Assembly: GCA_964389205.1 (NCBI GenBank)
Contig: CAYMDH010000001.1
Location: forward strand, 124,001-188,000
Source: Leptobacterium sp964389205
GTDB taxonomy: Bacteria > Bacteroidota > Bacteroidia > Flavobacteriales > Flavobacteriaceae
Length of the DNA stretch: 64,000 nt
Direction of reading: 5' to 3'
Both the position numbers and the translations under genes were made by a program. The notes beneath the pieces were generated by a model. It saw only the letters and a program-made list of their open reading frames with translations. It was not told the origin of the DNA and did not search any database. Shown here in pieces: positions 35,346-44,286 of this stretch (its first letter is position 1; every line of letters begins with the position of its first letter).

Positions 35346-36116
35346 ATGAGATTATATATTTCAATAATGCTGTTATGCATAGGCAGCACTTATTTTTTAA
35401 ACGCACAGGGGCCTCCTGTCACCTTAGATAAAATTATCTTATTAGGAAGCAATAGTTTTACTGTAAGAACACTAACAGAATACAGAAATACAGAACGGGG
35501 AGATCTAATATATTTCCCTTTTAGTTTAACCTATCTGCCTACTTCCAATACTTCTTTTACTGTAGATATTCCTTTTGTCACTTATGATTTTGAATCTTCA
35601 AATAGCGGCAATGGTTTAGCAGATATAAGAATAACAGGAAAGTATCAATTTTATCAAAAAAACAATACAGGAAAAACCTTTCGAGTATTAGTAAAAACAG
35701 AACAAACATTGCCAACAGGAGAAACCATAGATGCGCTAGGTGTTAGCACAGGACGATATCAAGGCTATTATGGACTTCTAGCGGGTTATGAATCGTTAAA
35801 ATTTGGAGTTACCAGTGAATTAGGATATAATTGGATTCCTAATGGAACTCTAGATCATTTAAGATACAAATTAGGTTTTGGATTGCCTTTGTTGAAGCCA
35901 CAGTTTCCCAACAAACAAATCAATTTATATTTTGAATATACCAATCTGTGGATTTTTGAACGTGATTGGTATCAATTATTATATGCACAAGGTGTGCAAT
36001 ATGCAGGGAAAAATTTTACCCTTGAAGCCTCTATACAAGTTCCTTTGGTAAATGACTTAGATGCGAATCGAGAATTTAATTATTCCATATTTATTGGAGG
36101 CAGATATACATTTTAA
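35346..36116 (+). CDS. Outer-membrane beta-barrel transporter-like protein
   Basis: A 256-aa protein with a signal peptide (about 1-20) and alternating hydrophobic beta-strands ending in an aromatic residue (FIGGRYTF), as expected for an outer-membrane barrel. It resembles the transporter / MetA-like barrel proteins found near metal-resistance genes in Bacteroidota, but no specific substrate can be read. It lies 12 bases ahead of an exported HMA-domain protein, which hints at metal handling. Confidence 0.7.
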   Translation: MRLYISIMLLCIGSTYFLNAQGPPVTLDKIILLGSNSFTVRTLTEYRNTERGDLIYFPFSLTYLPTSNTSFTVDIPFVTYDFESSNSGNGLADIRITGKYQFYQKNNTGKTFRVLVKTEQTLPTGETIDALGVSTGRYQGYYGLLAGYESLKFGVTSELGYNWIPNGTLDHLRYKLGFGLPLLKPQFPNKQINLYFEYTNLWIFERDWYQLLYAQGVQYAGKNFTLEASIQVPLVNDLDANREFNYSIFIGGRYTF

Positions 36117-36128
36117 AAAAATAGAAAA

Positions 36129-36479
36129 ATGAAAAAAAACATAATACTAACATTCCTTATAGGGGTAATAACAATATTTACTGTAAATGCGCAAGATGGT
36201 ACAGATAAGTTTACTGTGCAGATAGATGGATTAGGATGCCCATTCTGTGCTTACGGCCTTGAAAAAAAGTTTAAAGAATTCAAGGGGATTAAGAAGGTTA
36301 AAATAGATATAGAAACAGGTCTATTTACTTTTATATATCCTACAGCAAAAAAACTTTCTATTGAACGAGTAAAAAAGCAGGTGCAAGCAGCTGGTTATAC
36401 TCCGGTAACTACCAAAATTGAACGTAGTAATGGTCTGATAGAAAATGACAGTAATACAGCTAAAGAGAGAACTAAATAA
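36129..36479 (+). CDS. Exported heavy-metal-associated (HMA) domain protein
   Basis: A 116-aa protein with a signal peptide (about 1-22) followed by one HMA domain whose metal site is Cys37 and Cys40 in DGLGCPFCAYGLE. It probably binds Cu(I) or a similar soft metal in the periplasm as a small chaperone. No P-type ATPase lies in this cluster, which is unusual for an HMA protein. The following lipoprotein gene starts 5 bases after its stop. Confidence 0.88.
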   Translation: MKKNIILTFLIGVITIFTVNAQDGTDKFTVQIDGLGCPFCAYGLEKKFKEFKGIKKVKIDIETGLFTFIYPTAKKLSIERVKKQVQAAGYTPVTTKIERSNGLIENDSNTAKERTK

Positions 36480-36484
36480 TTGGT

Positions 36485-37315
36485 ATGATGCTAAATAAAA
36501 TATACACTTTATTTACTTTGTTGCTATTATTGACATCATGTAAAAAAAAAGAAAACCCAAACAATAAAGAATCTAAGTGGGTTTATGAAAAAACCATAAA
36601 AGTTACAGGAGTAAACCCCATAGGAATTGTTCCCGACGAAGAAGATTTCTGGCTTTCAGATGGAGATCATAATCGTTTGGTTTTAATAAATAAGGAAGGA
36701 TTAATTTTAAAACAAATAGAGGGTTTAGATAGGCCTATGCATATAGATAAAAGTAACAATTTGTTATATGTTCCTGAATATGGTAATGATCGTATTTCTG
36801 TTCTTACTAATGTAGGGAGAGATTCTCTCACTGTAAAAGATAGTTTAGACGCTCCGGCTGGAATTTCAGTAGTAAACAACGAGAAAGCTATTGTAGATTT
36901 TTACAATCATCAAATTGTATACTCTAATGGAGCAAAATGGATTTCTTTTGGAAAAGAGGGAAAAGCTAAAGGTTATTTTTACTTTCCAACCGATGTGCAG
37001 ATAATGCCGGATGAAATTTTTGTAGCTGATGCCTATAATAACAGGATACAGGTTTTTGATAAGAAAGGTAATTTTTTAAGAGTAATAGGGGCAGATGAAA
37101 AGATGAATGCTGCTACTGGCATGTATGTTTCTAACGATGAATTATTTGTAACTGATTTTGAAAATAACCGGATTCTTATTTTTAGTTTAGAAGGTACTTT
37201 AAAACAGGAGTTGAAAGGTCATGTTAATAATCCTATAGATGCTATAGTAGCAGGTAAAAAGTTATATGTAAACAATTTTAGAGAACAATCAATTAGTGTT
37301 TTTGCCCGCAATTAA
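36485..37315 (+). CDS. NHL-repeat lipoprotein
   Basis: A 276-aa lipoprotein (lipobox LLTSC at about residue 19) folding as a beta-propeller made of NHL-type repeats: PAGISVV, FYFPTDVQIMPDEIFVADAYNNRIQVFDKKG, and VTDFENNRILIFSLEG. Such propellers are binding scaffolds rather than enzymes. It sits between an HMA protein and a DUF3347-type lipoprotein, so a role in the same metal-related envelope process is plausible but unproven. Confidence 0.85.
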   Translation: MMLNKIYTLFTLLLLLTSCKKKENPNNKESKWVYEKTIKVTGVNPIGIVPDEEDFWLSDGDHNRLVLINKEGLILKQIEGLDRPMHIDKSNNLLYVPEYGNDRISVLTNVGRDSLTVKDSLDAPAGISVVNNEKAIVDFYNHQIVYSNGAKWISFGKEGKAKGYFYFPTDVQIMPDEIFVADAYNNRIQVFDKKGNFLRVIGADEKMNAATGMYVSNDELFVTDFENNRILIFSLEGTLKQELKGHVNNPIDAIVAGKKLYVNNFREQSISVFARN

Positions 37316-37390
37316 TCGAATTTATGACAGCTAATACAGATTTATATGTTTTAGCTGTTATTTTTGTTCTAAGAATAAAATTTTAAACAG

Positions 37391-37954
37391 ATGAAAAAGG
37401 GAATAATTTTTTTAATGGTATTAACTATTTCGGTTATATCTTGTAAAAAAGGTGGAACAAAAAATGATATTGAAATAATTGAAGTCGATACTGAAAAAAA
37501 ACAAACTACCTCAGGTAAAAATGCAGATTATGAAGATATAGCACTTAATGTGAAATTTAGTGACTCAAGATACAATGATGTTTATAGGCATTATATATAT
37601 ATCAAAAATGCTTTAGTAAATAGTGATGTCGAAGGTGCTAAAGTAGGAGCACAAAATATAGGGACTGCCTTTGCTAATTTAGGAGTAGAACAGATTTTAA
37701 TGGATGAAGCATATTATATAAGTAGTGAGGATAATCTTGAATTACAACGGGAAGCATTTTCAGTATTGGGAAATGAAATAACCAAAGTTCTTTCAACTGC
37801 ACATATTGCTTCTGGGAAGATATATAAGCAGTATTGTCCAATGGCTTTTGATTTTAAAGGAGCTTATTGGTTATCCACAGAAAAAGCAATAAGAAACCCT
37901 TATTTTGGAGATGCTATGTTAGAGTGTGGAGAAGTTAAAGAAGAAATACAATAA
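37391..37954 (+). CDS. DUF3347-type lipoprotein (copper-related family)
   Basis: A 187-aa lipoprotein (VISC lipobox at about residue 18). The C-terminal part has the DUF3347 hallmarks KQYCPMAFDFKGAYWLS and IRNPYFGDAMLECG. In other proteins this domain is fused to or lies beside CusB-type copper efflux components, and the conserved Cys/Met residues suggest Cu(I) binding. It closes the run of metal-related envelope genes and converges with the 790-aa gene on the other strand, 9 bases away. Confidence 0.87.
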   Translation: MKKGIIFLMVLTISVISCKKGGTKNDIEIIEVDTEKKQTTSGKNADYEDIALNVKFSDSRYNDVYRHYIYIKNALVNSDVEGAKVGAQNIGTAFANLGVEQILMDEAYYISSEDNLELQREAFSVLGNEITKVLSTAHIASGKIYKQYCPMAFDFKGAYWLSTEKAIRNPYFGDAMLECGEVKEEIQ

Positions 37955-37963
37955 GTTTCTTTT

Positions 37964-40336
37964 TTAAGGCTCTAAAGTTATATTTTGAATATGGGAAATC
38001 AAGGTGCCATCATTTCCCATGCCTTCAATAAATAGTTTTACATTAGGAGTGTCTAATGGTATTTTTAAAATAGTGCTACCATCAGAATTTGTTTGCAAGT
38101 TAGACTCCCAGTGAATAACACCGTAATTGGAAAAATCCTTACTGGCAAAAGAGTTGTATTTTGGCCTGTAAAATTGCTTTGGCCGTGTAAAACTATTAAT
38201 TGCTAATTGTTGCGCAAAGCGAGAGGTGAAACTATTTAATTGAACAGCACTTTTTCTATAGATTCTAATGACACCACCACTTGCATTAGGACCTTCCCCA
38301 ACACCATCGGGATTGATATAAATTTCATCGATTTGCCTTAATTCAAGATTGAAAAGTTCTGTATTATCTCTAATGACAATGTCGTTTATGAAAATTTGAA
38401 CGGGCCCAGATAATGGCCTTGGATTTACTACAAAAACAGCGCTATTTGCAATAGTTACTAGGAAACCATTTTTGCTTATAAAGTCTGATAATAATGGATT
38501 TTTTTTAACAGTATTTTCATCAATTTTAAAAGCATTAAATAATACAGATCCTATTAACTGCCTATTTCGAGTGAGCTTTTTTTCTATTTTTTCTTCGGTT
38601 ATTATAACCTCATCGAGTTCAACTATCTCTTCAAAAATAAGATCTTTTAAATCAGAAAGATTTTCAATTTGTTTCTTATCAATGTCATAAACAGTAGGTA
38701 AACTGTTTAATAAATTTGGTTGAATGGAATCTATAGTATTCAATGTAGTATTAAAAGTAATATCTAAATTAGGTTTTCGAAGTTTTCCTTTTTTATTTTT
38801 GATGGCAAAATTTAAGGTGTCATTATTTTGAAGAAATATAGAATTGATATTAAAATTTTTATTCTCATTTAGATTCATATAAAAGAGACTGCTAAAGTTT
38901 CCAGTATGAATGGCAAGTTCATCTCCTTGTTTGATTTTAGTGTTTTCAATTTTACCTGTTACAGAAATTCCTTTTTCAATAGGATAGGTTATTCTAGGAA
39001 TGCTATTAAAAATATCCTTCCACTTATATTTACTCCATCCTTGAGTTAAGAGTATTAAATCCAGTTCAAAATCTCTTTTTCTATTTTTTTTATTGAAATA
39101 ATAAGAAGGGTTTTGGATAGTGCCTTTTAAATAAGGTTCTAGTAAAAAAGTAGCTATAATATTGCTTTTAGGGTTGTTCGCAATTGTTTCTGTAGGGAGT
39201 GCAGTAATGTTAAGAGAAGCAGGGCTGTTATTTTTTGAAAAGACATTTATTTTTAAAGAAATAGAATCTTTAATTTTTAATACGGGTTTCTCAATAATTA
39301 CTTCGGCAAGGTTAGTATTTACATAGTTAAAAATAAGACGTTCAGAAATGGGATGTAAATCTTTATTAAAAAGGGTAATGATATTAGTGTCACTATGAAG
39401 CTTATTTCTAGCGATATTGATGTTCTTCTCTAATTCTTTAAAAGAAAACTCATTGAGAGTCATAAGCCCGTCTCTATGAATAGCGAGATAAAATTTTTCT
39501 TTTTTAATTTGATCTAAAGTAGTTGAGTTGGTTTTCAAAGAGATCACCAATTTATCTTTCAGAATATTATTTACAGAAAGCGCAATCCCTTTTTCTTTAG
39601 CTAGCGTTAGAGGTTTTGTTAATTCTTGACCATCATCAAGAGTAACCTTAACAGTATAGGTTTGTTTTTTTTCAATAAATAAATCAAACTTGCCAACTCC
39701 GTAATAATTATTAGAAAAACTTTTAACCAGTTGATTGTTTGCGTTAAAAACTTCGCCTTTAACTATTTTAATTCCTTTGCTATTTTGATTGGTTATTTTT
39801 ACACCTACCACATTATTGAGATTTTCAATAAGATGACCGCCTTCAGGAAGTAATTGTAAATCAAAAATCGGAGTAATTTTTTCTACTAATGGAACAGATT
39901 TATTGATTATAGTTATTTTTTGTACAAACTCTTTCTCATCCTTAAAGTTTTTCATCCAATTGGTTCCTGCTTTAATATAATAAGTTCCACTTTTAAATTT
40001 AGAATCAATTAGAAAATTACCTTTACTGCGTCCATTTTCTACATAGAAAAGTTGTTTTTGAAGTTGTTTTCCATTTTGATCATACAATCCAAAATATAAA
40101 TTAGTGGTCTGGGATGATGGTAAATTTGTCTTCCTGTTATATAGATAGGCACTCCACCAAATTTCTTCTCCAGTTAAAAAGCTGGTTTTATTGAGGTGTA
40201 CATATACAGATTCTCTAGGGAGTTCAAAATAGCTCTGATATGACCTATCTAAACTATCGATGTTTTTAGTTTGAGAAAAACTTATATTAAAGAAAAGAAT
40301 AATATGAAGGAAAAGAATAAAACGGCTTAAAGACAT
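37964..40336 (-). CDS. Large exported protein with MG2-like and TonB-plug-like parts
   Basis: A 790-aa protein with a signal peptide (about 1-21). The N-terminal half resembles macroglobulin MG2-type beta domains (ESVYVHLNKTSFLTGEEIWWSAYLYN; FKSGTYYIKAGTNWMKNF). A segment near residues 610-700 looks like a TonB receptor plug (GPVQIFINDIVI; LRQIDEIYINPDGVGEGPNASGGVIRIYRK). It lacks a beta-barrel, so it is not a full receptor. Such proteins are common and uncharacterised in Bacteroidota. It stands alone behind the groEL terminator. Confidence 0.75.
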   Translation of the reverse strand: MSLSRFILFLHIILFFNISFSQTKNIDSLDRSYQSYFELPRESVYVHLNKTSFLTGEEIWWSAYLYNRKTNLPSSQTTNLYFGLYDQNGKQLQKQLFYVENGRSKGNFLIDSKFKSGTYYIKAGTNWMKNFKDEKEFVQKITIINKSVPLVEKITPIFDLQLLPEGGHLIENLNNVVGVKITNQNSKGIKIVKGEVFNANNQLVKSFSNNYYGVGKFDLFIEKKQTYTVKVTLDDGQELTKPLTLAKEKGIALSVNNILKDKLVISLKTNSTTLDQIKKEKFYLAIHRDGLMTLNEFSFKELEKNINIARNKLHSDTNIITLFNKDLHPISERLIFNYVNTNLAEVIIEKPVLKIKDSISLKINVFSKNNSPASLNITALPTETIANNPKSNIIATFLLEPYLKGTIQNPSYYFNKKNRKRDFELDLILLTQGWSKYKWKDIFNSIPRITYPIEKGISVTGKIENTKIKQGDELAIHTGNFSSLFYMNLNENKNFNINSIFLQNNDTLNFAIKNKKGKLRKPNLDITFNTTLNTIDSIQPNLLNSLPTVYDIDKKQIENLSDLKDLIFEEIVELDEVIITEEKIEKKLTRNRQLIGSVLFNAFKIDENTVKKNPLLSDFISKNGFLVTIANSAVFVVNPRPLSGPVQIFINDIVIRDNTELFNLELRQIDEIYINPDGVGEGPNASGGVIRIYRKSAVQLNSFTSRFAQQLAINSFTRPKQFYRPKYNSFASKDFSNYGVIHWESNLQTNSDGSTILKIPLDTPNVKLFIEGMGNDGTLISHIQNITLEP

Positions 40337-40401
40337 GGCGAATTTTCTTATGAAAATACGAAAAAAGAAATATTCTTAAAAAGAAAGTTTAAATGATATA
40401 A

Positions 40402-40435
40402 AAAAACCGATTCATTGTTTAATGAATCGGTTTTT
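40402..40435. terminator. groEL terminator
   Basis: A perfect 15-bp inverted repeat AAAAACCGATTCATT / AATGAATCGGTTTTT with loop GTTT, 28 bases after the groEL stop in transcript sense, with U-tracts on both strands. Confidence 0.9.
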
Positions 40436-40463
40436 AAAAATAATATATGTTATTATAACAGTT

Positions 40464-42104
40464 TTACATCATCCCTGGCATACCTCCACCCATTGGTGGC
40501 ATTCCAGCTGCAGCTGCAGGAGCATCTTCTTTAATATCTACAAGTGCACATTCTGTTGTTAAAATCATTCCAGAAACAGAAGCAGCATTCTCTAAAGCAA
40601 TACGAGTTACTTTCTTAGGATCAATAATGCCTGCTTTCAGCATATTTACATAATCTTCAGATTTTGCATCATAACCAAAATCACCTTTTCCATCGATCAC
40701 TTTGGCAACAACTACAGAACCTTCTCCACCAGCATTTTCAACAATTGTTCTAAGAGGTGCTTCAATAGCTCTTGCAACAATTTGTACCCCTGTAGTTTCG
40801 TCATTGTTAACGGTAGTTACTTTGCTTAATACAGACTTAGCTCTAACTAATGCAACACCTCCACCAGCTACAATTCCTTCTTCAACAGCAGCTCGTGTAG
40901 CGTGCAATGCATCATCAACACGATCTTTCTTTTCTTTCATTTCTACTTCAGAAGCAGCACCAACATATAGTACAGCAACTCCACCAGCTAATTTTGCTAG
41001 ACGTTCTTGAAGTTTTTCTTTATCATAATCTGAAGTTGTAGATTCAATCTGTGCTTTAATTTGATTAACTCTTGCCTTAATATCTGAGGCTTTACCAGCT
41101 CCATTTACTATTGTAGAATTATCTTTATCTATAGCAACTTTCTCTGCAGTCCCTAGCATTTCAATACCTGCTTTTTCTAAAGTAAACCCTCTTTCTTCAG
41201 AAATAACAGTTCCTCCAGTTAAAATAGCGATATCTTCTAACATTGCTTTTCTGCGATCTCCAAATCCGGGAGCCTTAACAGCAGCAATTTTTAAAGCACC
41301 TCTTAATTTATTTACTACCAATGTAGCTAGTGCTTCACCATCTACATCTTCAGCAATAATTAAAAGTGGCTTCCCAGTTTGAGCAACAGGCTCTAATACA
41401 GGAAGTAAATCTTTCATAGAAGATATTTTCTTGTCATAAAGTAAAATATAAGGAGATTCTAAATCTGTAATCATTTTTTCAGAATCTGTCACAAAGTAAG
41501 GAGAAAGATATCCTCTGTCAAATTGCATTCCTTCAACAACATCAACATAAGTATCAGTTCCTTTTGCTTCTTCTACAGTAATAACACCTTCTTTACCAAC
41601 TTTTCCAAAAGCTTTGGCTATTAACTCTCCTATAGTAACATCATTATTTGAAGAAATTGATGCTACTTGCTCAATTTTTTCTGAAGAATCTCCTACTTTT
41701 TTAGATTGTTTAGTAAGATCGTCTACAATTACTTTTACAGCTTTGTCGATCCCTCTTTTTAAATCCATTGGGTTAGCACCTGCAGCAACATTCTTCAAAC
41801 CTTCTTTTACAATAGCTTGTGCCAATACAGTAGCAGTGGTAGTACCATCACCAGCAAGATCATTAGTTTTAGAAGCAACCTCTTTTACCATTTGAGCTCC
41901 CATATTTTCTAATTCATCTTGAAGTTCAATTTCTTTTGCTACAGAAACACCATCTTTAGTAACTGTTGGAGCTCCAAATGATTTACTGATTATTACATTT
42001 CTACCCTTAGGTCCTAGTGTTACTTTTACTGCATTTGCCAATGCATCTACACCTCTTTTTAGCCCGTCACGAGCTTCTAAGTCAAATTTTATATCTTTTG
42101 CCAT
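40464..42104 (-). CDS. groEL: Chaperonin GroEL
   Basis: A 546-aa group I chaperonin: VTLGPKGRNVIISKSFGAPTVTKDG near residue 25, AGDGTTTATVLAQAI for ATP binding, and the Gly-Met-rich tail (GGGMPGMM). It folds proteins inside a double heptameric ring closed by GroES. It follows groES by 18 bases, the standard order. Confidence 0.98.
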   Translation of the reverse strand: MAKDIKFDLEARDGLKRGVDALANAVKVTLGPKGRNVIISKSFGAPTVTKDGVSVAKEIELQDELENMGAQMVKEVASKTNDLAGDGTTTATVLAQAIVKEGLKNVAAGANPMDLKRGIDKAVKVIVDDLTKQSKKVGDSSEKIEQVASISSNNDVTIGELIAKAFGKVGKEGVITVEEAKGTDTYVDVVEGMQFDRGYLSPYFVTDSEKMITDLESPYILLYDKKISSMKDLLPVLEPVAQTGKPLLIIAEDVDGEALATLVVNKLRGALKIAAVKAPGFGDRRKAMLEDIAILTGGTVISEERGFTLEKAGIEMLGTAEKVAIDKDNSTIVNGAGKASDIKARVNQIKAQIESTTSDYDKEKLQERLAKLAGGVAVLYVGAASEVEMKEKKDRVDDALHATRAAVEEGIVAGGGVALVRAKSVLSKVTTVNNDETTGVQIVARAIEAPLRTIVENAGGEGSVVVAKVIDGKGDFGYDAKSEDYVNMLKAGIIDPKKVTRIALENAASVSGMILTTECALVDIKEDAPAAAAGMPPMGGGMPGMM

Positions 42105-42122
42105 GGTTTGTAAAAATTAAAA

Positions 42123-42401
42123 TTATACAATTGCTAAAATGTCGCTCTCGCGCATTATTAAATAGTCAGTACTTTCCAATCGTAATTCAGTACCTGCATA
42201 CTTACCATAAAGTACAGTATCGCCTACTTTTACTGTAATAGCATCATCTTTTGTTCCAGGGCCTACAGCAACGACAACTCCTCTTTGAGGCTTCTCTTTT
42301 GCAGTATCTGGAATAATAATACCTGAAGCAGTTGTAGTTTCTGCTTCTACAGGCTCAATAAGAACTCTATCTGCCAACGGTTTAATGTTAACTTTAGCCA
42401 T
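42123..42401 (-). CDS. groES: Co-chaperonin GroES
   Basis: A 92-aa GroES: IKPLADRVLIEPVEAETTTASGIIIPDTAKEKPQRG with the mobile loop in the middle, VGDTVLYGKYAGTEL later. It caps GroEL. The 5' region contains TTTACCTTGGCATAATTT on the - strand; TACCTTGG is only one base off the -7 consensus. Confidence 0.97.
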   Translation of the reverse strand: MAKVNIKPLADRVLIEPVEAETTTASGIIIPDTAKEKPQRGVVVAVGPGTKDDAITVKVGDTVLYGKYAGTELRLESTDYLIMRESDILAIV

Positions 42402-42493
42402 TTTTATATTTTTTGATTTAATTGATTAAATTTTCTTCAGCATCTTAAAGACAGAAATTATGCCAAGGTAAAGAAACTGACAAGAATGCTAAT

Positions 42494-42529
42494 AAAAAAT
42501 GCCAGCTTGTCATTTAGCTGGCATTTTTT
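42494..42529. terminator. Terminator after secG
   Basis: A perfect 14-bp inverted repeat AAAAAATGCCAGCT / AGCTGGCATTTTTT with an 8-base loop, 23 bases after the secG stop on the - strand, with T-runs on both sides. Confidence 0.88.
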
Positions 42530-42552
42530 ATTATTTAATAACTATAATTTTA

Positions 42553-42891
42553 TTATAGAGAATCATTATTTTGTGTTGGAACCGGAGTGGTTACTGGTGT
42601 TGTATTTTCTATAGTTTCATTATCTAATAGCTTTGAATCTGCTGCACCATTATTTCCAGAGTTAATACTCACATTAGATAATAATATTAATACAATTAAT
42701 AAAGTAGCTAAAGTCCAAGTACTTTTATCTAGAAAATCACCTGTTTTTTTTACTCCACCTACTACTTGACTTCCACTACCTCCGAATGAAGAAGATAATC
42801 CTCCACCTTTAGGGTTTTGTACCATAATCACCAAAATTAATAGAAATGCAACAATGATGATTAGAACTAGAAATATTGAAAACGTACTCAT
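42553..42891 (-). CDS. secG: Preprotein translocase subunit SecG
   Basis: A 112-aa protein with two membrane spans (about 4-22 and 60-76) and the family centre MVQNPKGGGLSSSFGGSGSQ. It is the small partner of SecY/SecE in protein export. The C-terminal tail is polar and Thr/Pro-rich. It ends the - strand run sigma-54 activator, lptE, TPR-like gene, secG, with 7 bases between it and the preceding gene. Confidence 0.93.
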   Translation of the reverse strand: MSTFSIFLVLIIIVAFLLILVIMVQNPKGGGLSSSFGGSGSQVVGGVKKTGDFLDKSTWTLATLLIVLILLSNVSINSGNNGAADSKLLDNETIENTTPVTTPVPTQNNDSL

Positions 42892-42898
42892 TTTTATA

Positions 42899-43750
42899 TT
42901 AATTATTTTGCTGTAATTTTTTTACTGCTCGAATTCGGTCTGCAAAGAAACCACTTTTTTCTGGATATTTCAAACTTAAAATACTATAGGCTTGAATTGC
43001 TTTTTTATACTTTTTCTGTTCAAGATAAACCCTAGCTAATGTTTCTGTCATCAACTCAGATTTTTCTACAAGATTTTGCTTTGCAAGATTAATACTAGAA
43101 GTAGTTTCTTTGTTTGGCGTTATCTTTGGGCTTTTTTCTATAAACTTATCAATTAATGCAAACTTTTTTTCTTTATCTATTGCTTTAGAATCGGTTTCAT
43201 TGTTCTCTTCTTGCTCTCTTACAATAGGTTTCGCTTGTGATATTTTTAACCATTCAGAAAAAGAGTGCTGCTCATTTTTATTGAACTCTAGAGGTTTTCC
43301 AATAGCCAAGATTTTTGTTTCTTCTTCAGACGGAGTAGTAGGAGTCTCCGGAATCTCTTTTTTTTCAAATAGTAAAGGGTCTAAAATAGCTTCTGCTTCA
43401 ATTTGAGTACCCAAATCTATTTCTACTATGGGATTAACAGTTTCTGGATTTACAATAATATCTTCAATAATTTCTTTTTTTTCTGAAATGTTTTTGGCAA
43501 TGTCATTTTGAATAAAACTTTCGGAAGTGATAAAATCAAATAAAACTGTTCGATCTGTTGTTAATGCAGCAGTCTTTTTTAAAACTTTATTATACTTAAA
43601 ACTATCTTGATCTTTAAGCCCTTTAAGATAAATAGCTAAAGTAGCTTGAAAGAAAGGATATTCATGTATAATTTTTTCCAATTCAATAATTCCTTCTTGA
43701 TTGATCAATTCAGGATTTTGTAAAAGATATGTGAAATCTGAGACGTTCAT
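42899..43750 (-). CDS. Uncharacterised cytosolic protein with TPR-like C terminus
   Basis: A 283-aa protein without signal or membrane span. The N-terminal 60 residues (DFTYLLQNPELINQEGIIELEKIIHEYPFFQA) and the C-terminal segment (ETLARVYLEQKKYKKAIQAYSILSLKYPEKSGFFADRIRAV, a tetratricopeptide-like repeat) flank an acidic, low-complexity middle. This gene is regularly found between lptE and secG in flavobacteria, but I know of no function. Only 5 bases separate it from lptE. Confidence 0.72.
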   Translation of the reverse strand: MNVSDFTYLLQNPELINQEGIIELEKIIHEYPFFQATLAIYLKGLKDQDSFKYNKVLKKTAALTTDRTVLFDFITSESFIQNDIAKNISEKKEIIEDIIVNPETVNPIVEIDLGTQIEAEAILDPLLFEKKEIPETPTTPSEEETKILAIGKPLEFNKNEQHSFSEWLKISQAKPIVREQEENNETDSKAIDKEKKFALIDKFIEKSPKITPNKETTSSINLAKQNLVEKSELMTETLARVYLEQKKYKKAIQAYSILSLKYPEKSGFFADRIRAVKKLQQNN

Positions 43751-43755
43751 CTATT

Positions 43756-44265
43756 TTACCAATCTGCTAAAGAAGCATTAAATATATCTTGTGTTAAACG
43801 ATCAAATATTTCTTGAAAAGCGGTATCTTCTACTGCTTCAACTTGAGTCGTTGCAGGAAAATCAAAGAAAAAAGAAAAACGTCTTTCAAAATCTTTTTCT
43901 TCTTCTACATTGTTTACAAAACGAACATTTACAGCTATGGTTAAACGGTTTTGCGCAGCTGTTTGATTGGCAGTCGCACTTGTAGGGGTAACTCTGTATT
44001 CTACAATTTCACCTCCGTATACCAAATCTCCACCTGCAGCATTTGCAGAAATTAATGTTAGATTTGTTTGCGATGTAATAAGATCTTGTAAGGCCAATGT
44101 GAAATCCCGATCCAATCCGGGTTCTATGATTGGAGCATTATTTTGAAAGAATTCTACTTTAAATGTTTTTGCTAACCCAGGATTACCTCCTGTAAAATTA
44201 TAAACACCACAAGCTTGTAGTGCTATAAATAATACTAGAAATATATATTTTAGATGCTTCATCAT
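43756..44265 (-). CDS. lptE: LPS assembly lipoprotein LptE family
   Basis: A 169-aa lipoprotein (lipobox LQAC at about residue 19, followed by GVYNFTGG), with the alternating strand pattern and TSQTNLTLIS region of the Bacteroidota LptE family. It would plug the LptD barrel in the outer membrane during lipopolysaccharide delivery. It lies 21 bases after the sigma-54 activator gene on the same strand. Confidence 0.85.
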   Translation of the reverse strand: MMKHLKYIFLVLFIALQACGVYNFTGGNPGLAKTFKVEFFQNNAPIIEPGLDRDFTLALQDLITSQTNLTLISANAAGGDLVYGGEIVEYRVTPTSATANQTAAQNRLTIAVNVRFVNNVEEEKDFERRFSFFFDFPATTQVEAVEDTAFQEIFDRLTQDIFNASLADW

Positions 44266-44286
44266 TAATTAATACTGTCATTAAAT

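Noticed and set aside
42440..42475. Possible sigma-54 promoter (TTGGCATAATTTCTG) before groES on the - strand
   Set aside because: The -12 GC is not present (GT instead), and TACCTTGG in the same place is as good a match to the ordinary -7 box.
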